64,000 bases of DNA from Hippophae tibetana (Eukaryota > Streptophyta > Magnoliopsida > Rosales > Elaeagnaceae), in contig CM072801.1 of NCBI GenBank assembly GCA_037013495.1, forward strand, positions 31,670,001-31,734,000. The letters are read 5' to 3'. Numbering within the stretch: position 1 is the stretch's first letter; every line of letters begins with the position of its first letter. Made by a program: the position numbers and the translations under genes. The notes beneath the pieces were generated by a model, which worked only from the letters and a program-made list of their open reading frames with translations, was not told the DNA's origin and made no database searches. This document shows positions 26,027 through 39,419 of the stretch, piece by piece.

Positions 26027-27157
26027 GACAATGGAAGAATAGTTTAGTTATCGGCATATTTTAACCAAAATTACTTTGTTTACAATACTTGCCAACCTCT
26101 AATAAGTTGGTGGCATCTAATTGCATTGTATTCAGTTCATATTCTATTCGGTTCCAATTAGATCATCTACACCCTTTTCTAAGCAATTTACTCATTCGTA
26201 ATCCTTTGAGTTCATATGTTGTTCCCCTAAAGGTTCCGCATCATTTGGTATCAAAGCCTTTGTTGCTGAAAATATATTATCTATCTTCTTATATTTATTT
26301 TTTGAATTTTACATTTAAAAAAACTTCGTCCATTGATTTTTCTTTGCTTTCATAAGTAACAAACCACAATGAAAGATAGATATTTGTATAACAAGTCTTT
26401 TGTTTTCTTACAATTTTGTAGTTCCTATTTTGTCTTTCGACTTAATTTCCCAGTTTTATTTAAATTCTTTGTACCATTTTCCTGTTTTATGTTTTCTATT
26501 TCGATTCCTAAAAAGACAATGAAACAATAGTTTAGTTATCGGCATTTTTTTACCAAAATTACATTGTTTACAATACTTGCCAACCTCAAATAGGTTGGTG
26601 GCATCTCATTGCATTGTTTTCAGTTCATGTTCTTTTCTGTTCCAATTTGATCATCTTAACCCTTTTCTAAGCAATTTACTCATTCTTAATCCTTTGAGTT
26701 CATATGTTGTTTCCCTAAAGGTTCCGCATCATTTGGTATCAAGCCTTTGTTGCTGAAAATATATTATCTATCTTCTTATATTTATTTTTTGAATTTTACA
26801 TTTAAAAAAACTTCGTCAATTGAATTTTCTGTGTTTTCATTAGACACAAATCACAAAGAAAGATAGATATTTGTACACCAAGTCTTGTGTTTTGTATTAA
26901 TTTTGTTGTCATTATTTTGTGACTCGATTTCATTTCCTTTCTTTCTTTAAATTTTTTGTACCTTTTTCTTGTGTAATGTTTTCTGTGTTCAATCTGTTTT
27001 TTTATTGAAAGAAACTATATAGATACTACAGTTCATAGTTTCAAGAAAAACTAGGTTATTAATATCGGTGGCAATATTAAACTATTGAAACTATTAATTC
27101 GTGCATCGAAATGACTATTATAATGTAGCAAATAGCAACTATTTCGATTCCTAAAAA
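26027..27157. repeat. Unit 24, dimer, D/P fusion (1,131 bp)
   Basis: The front is D type up to the B monomer. From about 26815 it reads GTCAATTGAATTTTC, ACACCAAGTC and TGTGTTTTGT, as in P, and its tail matches unit 32. It therefore looks like a D front fused to a P rear. Confidence 0.8.
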
Positions 27158-28289
27158 GACAATGGAAGAATAGTTTAGTTATCGGCATTTTTTAACCAAA
27201 ATTACTTTGTTTACAATACTTGCCAACCTCTAATAAGTTGGTGGCATCTAATTGCATTGTTTTCAGTTCATATTCTATTCGGTTCCAATTTGATCATCTA
27301 CACCCTTTTCTAAGCAATTTACTCATTCGTAATCCTTTGAGTTCATATGTTGTTCCCCTAAAGGTTCCGCATCATTTGGTATCAAAGCCTTTGTTGCTGA
27401 AAATATATTATCTATCTTCTTATATTTATTTTTTGAATTTTACATTTAAAAAAACTTCGTCCATTGAATTTTCTTTGCTTTCATAAGTAACAAACCACAA
27501 TGAAAGATAGATATTTGTATAACAAGTCTTGTGTTTTCTTACAATTTTGTGGTTCCTATTTTGTCTTTTGACTTAATTTCCTAGTTTTATTTAAATTCTT
27601 TGTACCATTTTCCTGTTTTATGTTTTTTATTTCGATTCCTAAAAGCACACTTCAAGAATAGTTTAGTTATCGCCATTTTTTTAACCAAAATTAATTTGTT
27701 TACAATACTTGCCAACCTCAAATAGGTTGGTGGCATCTCATTGCATTGTTTTCAGTTCATGTTCTTTTCTGTTCCAATTTGAATATCTTAACCCTTTTCT
27801 AAGCAATTTACTCATTCATAATCCTTTGAGTTCATATGTTGTTCCCCTAAAGGTTCCGCATCATTTGGTATCAAACCTTTGTTGCTGAAAATATGTTATC
27901 TATCTTCTTATATTTATTTTTTGAATTTTACATTTAAAAAAACTTCGTCCATTGATTTTTCCGTGTTTTCATTAGACACAAATCACAAAGAAAGATAGAT
28001 ATTTGTATACCAAGTCTTGTATTTCGTATTAATTTTGTTGTCATTATTTTGTCTTTCGATTTCATTTCCTTTCTTTCTTTAAATTCTTTGTACCTTTTTC
28101 TTGTGTAATGTTTTCTATGTTCAATCTGTTTTTTTTTTGAAAGAAACTATAGAGATACTACAGTTCATAGTTTCAAGAAAAACTAGGTTATTAATATCGG
28201 TGGCAATATTAAACTGTTGAAACTATTAATTCGTGCATCGAAATGACCATTATAATGTAGCAAATAGCAACTATTTCGATTCCTAAAAA
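27158..28289. repeat. Unit 25, dimer, a/V1 fusion
   Basis: Front and most of B match unit 1, including T27627 and A27875. The module end carries the V1 marks AAACTGTTG and GACCATT of unit 2. It is what deletion of one repeat length by unequal exchange between units like 1 and 2 would leave. Private TTAATTTGTTT and a lengthened T run are also present. Confidence 0.85.
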
Positions 28290-29419
28290 GACAATGGAAG
28301 AATAGTTTAGTTATCGGCATATTTTAACCAAAATTACTTTGTTTACAATACTTGCCAACCTCTAATAAGTTGGTGGCATCTAATTGCATTGTATTCAGTT
28401 CATATTCTATTCGGTTCCAATTAGATCATCTACACCCTTTTCTAAGCAATTTACTCATTCGTAATCCTTTGAGTTCATATGTTGTTCCCCTAAAGGTTCC
28501 GCATCATTTGGTATCAAAGCCTTTGTTGCTGAAAATATATTATCTATCTTCTTATATTTATTTTTTGAATTTTACATTTAAAAAAACTTCGTCCATTGAT
28601 TTTTCTTTGCTTTCATAAGTAACAAACCACAATGAAAGATAGATATTTGTATAACAAGTCTTTTGTTTTCTTACAATTTTGTAGTTCCTATTTTGTCTTT
28701 CGACTTAATTTCCCAGTTTTATTTAAATTCTTTGTACCATTTTCCTGTTTTATGTTTTCTATTTCGATTCCTAAAAAGACAATGAAACAATAGTTTAGTT
28801 ATCGGCATTTTTTTACCAAAATTACATTGTTTACAATACTTGCCAACCTCAAATAGGTTGGTGGCATCCCATTGCATTGTTTTCAGTTCATGTTCTTTTC
28901 TGTTCCAATTTGATCATCTTAACCCTTTTCTAAGCAATTTACTCATTCTTAATCCTTTGAGTTCATATGTTGTTTCCCTAAAGGTTCCGCATCATTTGGT
29001 ATCAAGCCTTTGTTGCTGAAAATATATTATCTATCTTCTTATATTTATTTTTTGAATTTTACATTTAAAAAAACTTCGTTAATTGAATTTTCTGTGTTTT
29101 CATTAGACACAAATCACAAAGAAAGATAGATATTTGTACACCAATCTTGTGTTTCGTATTAATTTTGTTGTCATTATTTTGTGACTCGATTTCATTTCCT
29201 TTCTTTCTTTAAATTTTTTGTACCTTTTTCTTGTGTAATGTTTTCTGTGTTCAATCTGTTTTTTTATTGAAAGAAACTATATAGATACTACAGTTCATAG
29301 TTTCAAGAAAAACTAGGTTATTAATATCGGTGGCAATATTAAACTATTGAAACTATTAATTCGTGCATCGAAATGACTATTATAATGTAGCAAATAGCAA
29401 CTATTTCGATTCCTAAAAA
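28290..29419. repeat. Unit 26, dimer, subtype D (1,130 bp)
   Basis: D marks. C at 28869 is shared only with unit 3, supporting a common origin for the 1-3 and 25-26 segments. Confidence 0.9.
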
Positions 29420-30551
29420 GACAATGGAAGAATAGTTTAGTTATCGGCATTTTTTAACCAAAATTACTTTGTTTACAATACTTGCCAACCTCTAATAAGT
29501 TGGTGGCATCTAATTGCATTGTTTTCAGTTCATATTCTATTCGGTTCCAATTTGATCATCTACACCCTTTTCTAAGCAATTTACTCATTCGTAATCCTTT
29601 GAGTTCATATGTTGTTCCCCTAAAGGTTCCGCATCATTTGGTATCAAAGCCTTTGTTGCTGAAAATATATTATCAATCTTCTTATATTTATTTTTTGAAT
29701 TTTACATTTAAAAAAACTTCGTCCATTGAATTTTCTTTGCTTTCATAAGTAACAAACCACAATGAAAGATAGATATTTGTATAACAAGTCTTGTGTTTTC
29801 TTACAATTTTGTGGTTCCTATTTTGTCTTTTGACTTAATTTCCTAGTTTTATTTAAATTCTTTGTACCATTTTCCTGTTTTATGTTTTCTATTTCGATTC
29901 CTAAAAGCACACTTCAAGAATAGTTTAGTTATCGCCATTTTTTTAACCAAAATTACTTTGTTTACAATACTTGCCAACCTCAAATAGGTTGGTGGCATCT
30001 CATTGCATTGTTTTCAGTTCATGTTCTTTTCTGTTCCAATTTGATTATCTTAACCCTTTTCTAAGCAATTTACTCATTCATAATCCTTTGAGTTCATATG
30101 TTGTTCCCCTAAAGGTTCCGCATCATTTGGTATCAAGCCTTTGTTGCTGAAAATATGTTATCTATCTTCTTATATTTATTTTTTGAATTTTACATTTAAA
30201 AAAACTTCGTCCATTGATTTTTCCGTGTTTTCATTATACACAAATCACAAAGAAAGATAGATATTTGTATACCAAGTCTTGTATTTCGTATTAATTTTGT
30301 TGTCATTATTTTGTCTTTCGATTTCATTTCCTTTCTTTCTTTAAATTCTTTGTACCTTTTTCTTGTGTAATGTTTTCTATGTTCAATCTGTTTTTTTATT
30401 GAAAGAAACTATAGAGATACTACAGTTCATAGTTTCAAGAAAAACTAGGTTATTAATATCGGTGGCAATATTAAACTATTGAAACTATTAATTCGTGCAT
30501 CGAAATGACTATTATAATGTAGCAAATAGCAACTATTTCGATTCCTAAAAA
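29420..30551. repeat. Unit 27, dimer, subtype Q
   Basis: Q marks. Private change: CATTATACAC in B. Confidence 0.9.
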
Positions 30552-31683
30552 GACAATGGAAGAATAGTTTAGTTATCGGCATTTTTTAACCAAAATTACT
30601 TTGTTTACAATACTTGCCAACCTCTAATAAGTTGGTGGAATCTAATTGCATTGTTTTAAGTTCATATTCTATTCGGTTCCAATTTGATCATCTTAACCCT
30701 TTTCTAAGCAATTTACTCATTCGTAATCCTTTGAGTTCATATGTTGTTCCCCTAAAGGTTCCGCATCATTTGGTATCAAAGCCTTTGTTGCTGAAAATAT
30801 ATTATCTATCTTCTTATATTTATTTTTTGAATTTTACATTTAAAAAAACTTCGCCCATTGAATTTTCTTTGCTTTCATAAGTAACAAACCACAATGAAAG
30901 ATAGATATTTGTATAACAAGTCTTGTGTTTTCTTACAATTTTGTAGTTCCTATTTTTTCTTTCGACTTAATTTCCTAGTTTTATTTAAATTCTTTGTACC
31001 ATTTTCCTGTTTTATGTTTTCTATTTCGATTCCTAAAAACACACTTCAAGAATAGATTAGTTATCGGCATTTTTTTAACCAAAATTACTTTGTTTACAAT
31101 ACTTGCCAACCTCAAATAGGTTGGTGGCATCTCATTGTATTGTTTTCAGTTCATGTTCTTTTATGTTCCAATTTTATCATCTTAACCCTTTTTTGAGCAA
31201 TTTACTCATTCTTAATCCTTTGAGTTCATATGTTGTTCCCCTAAAGGTTCCGCATCATTTGGTATCAAGCCTTTGTTGCTGAAAATATGTTATCTATCTT
31301 CTTATATTTATTTTTTGAATTTTACATTTAAAAAAACTTCGTCCATTGAATTTTCCGTGTTTTCATTAGACACAAATCACAAAGAAAGATAGATATTTGT
31401 ATACCAAGTCTTGTGTTTCGTATTAATTTTGTTGTCATTATTTTGTCTTTCGATTTCATTTCCTTTCTTTCTTTAAATTTTTTGTACCTTTTTCTTGTGT
31501 AATGTTTTCTGTGTTCAATCTGTTTTTTTATTGAAAGAAACTATATAGATACTACAGTTCATAGTTTCAAGAAAAACTAGGTTATTAATATCGGTGGCAA
31601 TATTAAACTATTGAAACTATTAATTCGTGCATCGAAATGACTATTATAATGTAGCAAATAGCAACTATTTCGATTCCTAAAAA
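30552..31683. repeat. Unit 28, dimer, subtype V2
   Basis: V2 marks. Private change: CTTTTTTGAGC in B. Confidence 0.9.
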
Positions 31684-32815
31684 GACAATGGAAGAGTAGT
31701 TTAGTTATCGGCATTTTTTAACCAAAATTACTTTGTTTACAATACTTGCCAACCTCTAATAAGTTGGTGGCATCTAATTGCATTGTTTTCAGTTCATATT
31801 CTATTCGGTTCCAATTTGATCATCTACACCCTTTTCTAAGCAATTTACTCATTCGTAATCCTTTGAGTTCATATGTTGTTCCCCTAAAGGTTCCGCATCA
31901 TTTGGTATCAAAGCCTTTGTTGCTGAAAATATATTATCAATCTTCTTATATTTATTTTTTGAATTTTACATTTAAAAAAACTTCGTCCATTGAATTTTCT
32001 TTGCTTTCATAAGTAACAAACCACAATGAAAGATAGATATTTGTATAACAAGTCTTGTGTTTTCTTACAATTTTGTGGTTCCTATTTTGTCTTTTGACTT
32101 AATTTCCTAGTTTTATTTAAATTCTTTGTACCATTTTCCTGTTTTATGTTTTCTATTTCGATTCCTAAAAGCACACTTCAAGAATAGTTTAGTTATCGCC
32201 ATTTTTTTAACCAAAATTACTTTGTTTACAATACTTGCCAACCTCAAATAGGTTGGTGGCATCTCATTGCATTGTTTTCAGTTCATGTTCTTTTCTGTTC
32301 CAATTTGATTATCTTAACCCTTTTCTAAGCAATTTACTCATTCATAATCCTTTGAGTTCATATGTTGTTCCCCTAAAGGTTCCGCATCATTTGGTATCAA
32401 GCCTTTGTTGCTGAAAATATGTTATCTATCTTCTTATATTTATTTTTTGAATTTTACATTTAAAAAAACTTCGTCCATTGATTTTTCCGTGTTTTCATTA
32501 GACACAAATCACAAAGAAAGATAGATATTTGTATACCAAGTCTTGTATTTCGTATTAATTTTGTTGTCATTATTTTGTCTTTCGATTTCATTTCCTTTCT
32601 TTCTTTAAATTCTTTGTACCTTTTTCTTGTGTAATGTTTTCTATGTTCAATCTGTTTTTTTATTGAAAGAAACTATAGAGATACTACAGTTCATAGTTTC
32701 AAGAAAAACTAGGTTATTAATATCGGTGGCAATATTAAACTATTGAAACTATTAATTCGTGCATCGAAATGACTATTATAATGTAGCAAATAGCAACTAT
32801 TTCGATTCCTAAAAA
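31684..32815. repeat. Unit 29, dimer, subtype Q
   Basis: Q marks with the GGAAGAGTAG start also found in units 6 and 31. Confidence 0.9.
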
Positions 32816-33947
32816 GACAATGGAAGAATAGTTTAGTTATCGGCATTTTTTAACCAAAATTACTTTGTTTACAATACTTGCCAACCTCTAATAAGTTGGT
32901 GGAATCTAATTGCATTGTTTTAAGTTCATATTCTATTCGGTTCCAATTTGATCATCTTAACCCTTTTCTAAGCAATTTACTCATTCGTAATCCTTTGAGT
33001 TCATATGTTGTTCCCCTAAAGGTTCCGCATCATTTGGTATCAAAGCCTTTGTTGCTGAAAATATATTATCTATCTTCTTATATTTATTTTTTGAATTTTA
33101 CATTTAAAAAAACTTCGCCCATTGAATTTTCTTTGCTTTCATAAGTAACAAACCACAATGAAAGATAGATATTTGTATAACAAGTCTTGTGTTTTCTAAC
33201 AATTTTGTAGTTCCTATTTTTTCTTTCGACTTAATTTCCTAGTTTTATTTAAATTCTTTGTACCATTTTCCTGTTTTATGTTTTCTATTTCGATTCCTAA
33301 AAACACACTTCAAGAATAGATTAGTTATCGGCATTTTTTTAACCAAAATTACTTTGTTTACAATACTTGCCAACCTCAAATAGGTTGGTGGCATCTCATT
33401 GTATTGTTTTCAGTTCATGTTCTTTTATGTTCCAATTTTATCATCTTAACCCTTTTCTGAGCAATTTACTCATTCTTAATCCTTTGAGTTCATATGTTGT
33501 TCCCCTAAAGGTTCCGCATCATTTGGTATCAAGCCTTTGTTGCTGAAAATATGTTATCTATCTTCTTATATTTATTTTTTGAATTTTACATTTAAAAAAA
33601 CTTCGTCCATTGAATTTTCCGTGTTTTCATTAGACACAAATCACAAAGAAAGATAGATATTTGTATACCAAGTCTTGTGTTTCGTATTAATTTTGTTGTC
33701 ATTATTTTGTCTTTCGATTTCATTTCCTTTCTTTCTTTAAATTTTTTGTACCTTTTTCTTGTGTAATGTTTTCTGTGTTCAATCTGTTTTTTTATTGAAA
33801 GAAACTATATAGATACTACAGTTCATAGTTTCAAGAAAAACTAGGTTATTAATATCGGTGGCAATATTAAACTATTGAAACTATTAATTCGTGCATCGAA
33901 ATGACTATTATAATGTAGCAAATAGCAACTATTTCGATTCCTAAAAA
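32816..33947. repeat. Unit 30, dimer, subtype V2
   Basis: V2 marks. Private change: TTTTCTAACAATT near 33196. With unit 31 it is the second V2-Q step of this frame. Confidence 0.9.
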
Positions 33948-35079
33948 GACAATGGAAGAGTAGTTTAGTTATCGGCATTTTTTAACCAAAATTACTTTGT
34001 TTACAATACTTGCCAACCTCTAATAAGTTGGTGGCATCTAATTGCATTGTTTTCAGTTCATATTCTATTCGGTTCCAATTTGATCATCTACACCCTTTTC
34101 TAAGCAATTTACTCATTCGTAATCCTTTGAGTTCATATGTTGTTCCCCTAAAGGTTCCGCATCATTTGGTATCAAAGCCTTTGTTGCTGAAAATATATTA
34201 TCAATCTTCTTATATTTATTTTTTGAATTTTACATTTAAAAAAACTTCGTCCATTGAATTTTCTTTGCTTTCATAAGTAACAAACCACAATGAAAGATAG
34301 ATATTTGTATAACAAGTCTTGTGTTTTCTTACAATTTTGTGGTTCCTATTTTGTCTTTTGACTTAATTTCCTAGTTTTATTTAAATTCTTTGTACCATTT
34401 TCCTGTTTTATGTTTTCTATTTCGATTCCTAAAAGCACACTTCAAGAATAGTTTAGTTATCGCCATTTTTTTAACCAAAATTACTTTGTTTACAATACTT
34501 GCCAACCTCAAATAGGTTGGTGGCATCTCATTGCATTGTTTTCAGTTCATGTTCTTTTCTGTTCCAATTTGATTATCTTAACCCTTTTCTAAGCAATTTA
34601 CTCATTCATAATCCTTTGAGTTCATATGTTGTTCCCCTAAAGGTTCCGCATCATTTGGTATCAAGCCTTTGTTGCTGAAAATATGTTATCTATCTTCTTA
34701 TATTTATTTTTTGAATTTTACATTTAAAAAAACTTCGTCCATTGATTTTTCCGTGTTTTCATTAGACACAAATCACAAAGAAAGATAGATATTTGTATAC
34801 CAAGTCTTGTATTTCGTATTAATTTTGTTGTCATTATTTTGTCTTTCGATTTCATTTCCTTTCTTTCTTTAAATTCTTTGTACCTTTTTCTTGTGTAATG
34901 TTTTCTATGTTCAATCTGTTTTTTTATTGAAAGAAACTATAGAGATACTACAGTTCATAGTTTCAAGAAAAACTAGGTTATTAATATCGGTGGCAATATT
35001 AAACTATTGAAACTATTAATTCGTGCATCGAAATGACTATTATAATGTAGCAAATAGCAACTATTTCGATTCCTAAAAA
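33948..35079. repeat. Unit 31, dimer, subtype Q
   Basis: Q marks with the GGAAGAGTAG start. It is nearly indistinguishable from unit 29, 2,264 bp upstream. Confidence 0.9.
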
Positions 35080-36211
35080 GACAATGGAAGAATAGTTTAG
35101 TTATCGGCATTTTTTAACCAAAATTACTTTGTTTACAATACTTGCCAACCTCTAATAAGTTGGTGGCATCTAATTGCATTGTATTCAGTTCATATTCTAT
35201 TCGGTTCCAATTAGATCATCTACACCCTTTTCTAAGCAATTTACTCATTCGTAATCCTTTGAGTTCATATGTTGTTCCCCTAAAGGTTCCGCATCATTTG
35301 GTATCAAAGCCTTTGTTGCTGAAAATATATTATCTATCTTCTTATATTTATTTTTTGAATTTTACATTTAAAAAAACTTCGCCCATTGAATTTTCTTTGC
35401 TTTCATAAGTAACAAACCACAATGAAAGATAGATATTTGTATAACAAGTCTTGTGTTTTCTTACAATTTTGTAGTTCCTATTTTGTCTTTCGACTTAATT
35501 TCCTAGTTTTATTTAAATTCTTTGTACCATTTTCCTGTTTAATGTTTTCCATTTCGATTCCTAAAAACACAATTCAAGAATAGTTTAGTTTTCGGCATTT
35601 TTTTAACCAAAATTACTTTGTTTACAATACTTGCCAACCTCAAATAGATTGGTGGCATCTCATTGTATTGTTTTCAGTTCATGTTCTTTTCTGTTCCAAT
35701 TTGATCATCTTAACCCTTTTCTAAGCAATTTACTCATTCTTAATCCTTTGAGTTCATATGTTGTTCCCCTAAAGGTTCCGCATCATTTGGTATCAAGCCT
35801 TTGTTGCTGAAAATATGTTATCTATCTTCTTATATTTATTTTTTGAATTTTACATTTAAAAAAACTTCGTCAATTGAATTTTCTGTGTTTTCATTAGACA
35901 CAAATCACAAAGAAAGATAGATATTTGTACACCAAGTCTTGTGTTTTGTATTAATTTTGTTGTCATTATTTTGTGACTCGATTTCATTTCCTTTCTTTCT
36001 TTAAATTTTTTGTACCTTTTTCTTGTGTAATGTTTTCTGTGTTCAATCTGTTTTTTTATTGAAAGAAACTATATAGATACTACAGTTCATAGTTTCAAGA
36101 AAAACTAGGTTATTAATATCGGTGGCAATATTAAACTATTGAAACTATTAATTCGTGCATCGAAATGACTATTATAATGTAGCAAATAGCAACTATTTCG
36201 ATTCCTAAAAA
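35080..36211. repeat. Unit 32, dimer, P with a V2/D-like tail
   Basis: P marks up to GTGACTCG, then TTTTTTGTACC, TTTTCTGTG and ACTATATAG as in D and V2. The tail is shared with unit 24. Confidence 0.85.
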
Positions 36212-37312
36212 GACAATGGAAGAATAGTTTAGTTATCGGCATTTTTTAACCAAAATTACTTTGTTTACAATACTTGCCAACCTCTAATAAGTTGGTGGCA
36301 TCTAATTGCATTGTTTTCAGTTCATATTCTATTCGGTTCCAATTTGATCATCTACACCCTTTTCTAAGCAATTTACTCATTCGTAATCCTTTGAGTTCAT
36401 ATGTTGTTCCCCTAAAGGTTCCGCATCATTTGGTATCAAAGCCTTTGTTGCTGAAAATATATTATCTATCTTCTTATATTTATTTTTTGAATTTTACATT
36501 TAAAAAAACTTCGTCCATTGAATTTTCTTTGCTTTCATAAGTAACAAACCACAATGAAAGATAGATATTTGTATAACAAGTCTTGTGTTTTCTTACAATT
36601 TTGTAGTTCGTATTTTGTCTTTCGACTTAATTTCCTAGTTTTATTTAAATTCTTTGTACCATTTTCCTGTTTTATGTTTTCTATTTCGATTCCTAAAAGC
36701 ACACTTCAAGAATAGTTTAGTTATCGGCATTTTTTTAACCAAAATTACTTTGTTTACAATACTTGCCAACCTCATATAGGTTGGTGGCATCTCATTGCAT
36801 TGTTTTCAGTTCATGTTCTTTTCTGTTCCAATTTGATCATCTTAATCCTTTGAGTTCATATGTTGTTCCCTAAAGGTTCCGCGTCATTTGGTATCGAGCC
36901 TTTGTTGCTGAAAATATGTTATCTATCTTCTTATATTTATTTTTTGAATTTTACATTTAAAAAAACTTCGTCAATTGAATTTTCTGTGTTTTCATTAGAC
37001 ACAAATCGCAAAGAAAGATAGATATTTGTATACCAAGTCTTGTGTTTTTTTTTAATTTCCTTCTCATTATTTTGTCTTTCCACATCATTTCCTTTCTTTC
37101 TTTAAATTATTTTTACCTTTTTCTTGTGTAATATTTTCTGTGTTCAATCTGTTTTTTTATTGAAAGAAACTATAGAGATACTACAGTTCATAGTTTCAAG
37201 AAAAACTAGGTTATTAATATCGGTGGAAATACTAAACTGTTGTGACTTTTAATTCGTGCATCGAAATGAGTATTATAATGTAGCAAATAGCAACTATTTC
37301 GATTGCTAAAAA
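36212..37312. repeat. Unit 33, dimer with 30-bp deletion (1,101 bp)
   Basis: The A monomer is a-like. The B monomer is the first of the B2 family (TTTCCACATC, GTGACTTTTA, AAATGAGTATT) and lacks 30 bp at about 36845, between CTTAACCCTT and CTTAATCCTT. It marks the left edge of the B2 region. Confidence 0.9.
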
Positions 37313-37800
37313 GACAATGAAACAATAGTTTAGTTATCGGCATTTTTTAACCAAAATTACTTTGTTTACAATACTTGCCAACCTCAAATAGGTTGGTGGC
37401 ATCTCATTGCATTGTTTTCAGTTCATGTTCTTTTCTGTTCCAATTTGATCATCTTAACCCTTTTCTAAGCAATTTACTCATTCTTAATCCTTTGAGTTCA
37501 TATGTTGTTTCCCTAAAGGTTCCGCATCATTTGGTATCAAAGCCTTTGTTGCTGAAAATATATTATCTATCTTCTTATATTTATTTTTATAATTTTACAT
37601 TTAAAAAAACTTCGCCCATTGAATTTTCTTTGCTTTCATAAGTAACAAACCACAATGAAAGATAGATATTTGTATAACAAGTCTTGTGTTTTCTTACAAT
37701 TTTGTAGTTCGTATTTTGTCTTTCGACTTAATTTCCTAGTTTTATTTAAATTCTTTGTACCATTTTCCTGTTTAATGTTTTCTATTTCGATTCCTAAAAA
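37313..37800. repeat. Unit 34, solitary A' monomer (488 bp)
   Basis: The front is like a D-type B monomer (GACAATGAAACAATAG, CAAATAGGTTGG, GTTGTTTCCC) and the rear is A-like (ATCAAAGCC, CTTTCATAAGTAAC). It lacks the 156-bp module. The switch lies between about 37511 and 37540. Confidence 0.9.
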
Positions 37801-38931
37801 GACAATGGAAGAATAGTTTAGTTATCGGCATTTTTTAACCAAAATTACTTTGTTTACAATACTTGCCAACCTCTAATAAGTTGGTGGCATCTAATTGCAT
37901 TGTTTTCAGTTCATATTCTATTCGGTTCCAATTTGATCATCTACACCCTTTTCTAAGCAATTTACTCATTCGTAATCCTTTGAGTTCATATGTTGTTCCC
38001 CTAAAGGTTCCGCATCATTTGGTATCAAAGCCTTTGTTGCTGAAAATATATTATCTATCTTCTTATATTTATTTTTTGAATTTTACATTTAAAAAAACTT
38101 CGTCCGTTGATTTTTCTTTGCTTTCATAAGTAACAAACCACAATGAAAGATAGATATTTGTATAACAAGTCTTTTGTTTTCTTACAATTTTGTAGTTCCT
38201 ATTTTGTCTTTCGACTTAATTTCCTAGTTTTATTTAAATTCTTTGTACCATTTTCCTGTTTTATGTTTTCTATTTTGATTCCTAAAAACACACTTCAAGA
38301 ATAGTTTAGTTATCGGCATTTTTTTTACCAAAATTACTTTGTTTACAATACTTGCCAACCTCAAATGGGTTGGTGGCATCTCATTGTATTGTTTTCAGTT
38401 CATGTTCTTTTCTGTTCCAATTTGATCATCTTAACCCTTTTCTAAGCAATTTACTCATTCATAATCCTTTGAGTTCATATGTTGTTCCCTAAAGGTTCCG
38501 CGTCATTTGGTATCGAGCCTTTGTTGCTGAAAATATGTTATCTATCTTCTTATATTTATTTTTTGAATTTTACATTTAAAAAAACTTCGTCAATTGAATT
38601 TTCTGTGTTTTCATTAGACACAAATCACAAAGAAAGATAGATATTTGTATACCAAGTCTTGTGTTTTTTTTTAATTTCCTTCTCATTATTTTGTCTTTCC
38701 ACATCATTTCCTTTCTTTCTTTAAATTATTTTTACCTTTTTCTTGTGTAATATTTTCTGTGTTCAATCTGTTTTTTTATTGAAAGAAACTATAGAGATAC
38801 TACAGTTCATAGTTTCAAGAAAAACTAGGTTATTAATATCGGTGGAAATACTAAACTCTTGTGACTTTTAATTCGTGCATCGAAATGAGTATTATAATGT
38901 AGCAAATAGCAACTATTTCGATTCCTAAAAA
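37801..38931. repeat. Unit 35, A+B2 dimer (1,131 bp)
   Basis: The A monomer has CGTCCGTTGATTTTTC. The B2 monomer has CAAATGGGTTGG and GTATCGAGCC, and is close to unit 33 without its 30-bp deletion. Confidence 0.9.
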
Positions 38932-39419
38932 GACAATGAAACAATAGTTTAGTTATCGGCATTTTTTAACCAAAATTACTTTGTTTACAATACTTGCCAA
39001 CCTCAAATAGGTTGGTGGCATCTCATTGCATTGTTTTCAGTTCATGTTCTTTTCTGTTCCAATTTGATCATCTTAACCCTTTTCTAAGCAATTTACTCAT
39101 TCTTAATCCTTTGAGTTCATATGTTGTTTCCCTAAAGGTTCCGCATCATTTGGTATCAAAGCCTTTGTTGCTGAAAATATATTATCTATCTTATTATATT
39201 TATTTTTATAATTTTACATTTAAAAAAACTTCGCCCATTGAATTTTCTTTGCTTTCATAAGTAACAAACCACAATGAAAGATAGATATTTGTATAACAAG
39301 TCTTGTGTTTTCTTACAATTTTGTAGTTCGTATTTTGTCTTTCGACTTAATTTCCTAGTTTTATTTAAATTCTTTGTACCATTTTCCTGTTTAATGTTTT
39401 CTATTTCGATTCCTAAAAA
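38932..39419. repeat. Unit 36, solitary A' monomer (488 bp)
   Basis: A' as in unit 34, with the change TCTTATTATATT shared with unit 40. First monomer of the first full 3,392-bp repeat. Confidence 0.9.

Larger units (their letters stand above)
1..37312. repeat. Zone I: homogeneous A+B dimers with a variable higher-order frame
   Basis: Thirty-three consecutive dimers (units 1-33) lie here. Diagnostic bases sort them into subtypes in the order a V1 D Q V2 Q P / V1 D Q P / V1 D Q V2 Q V2 Q P / V1 D P / V1 D* / a* D Q V2 Q V2 Q P / a, where * marks fused units. The repeated frame is V1-D-Q-(V2-Q)n-P. No base in this zone is unexplained by the satellite. Confidence 0.85.
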
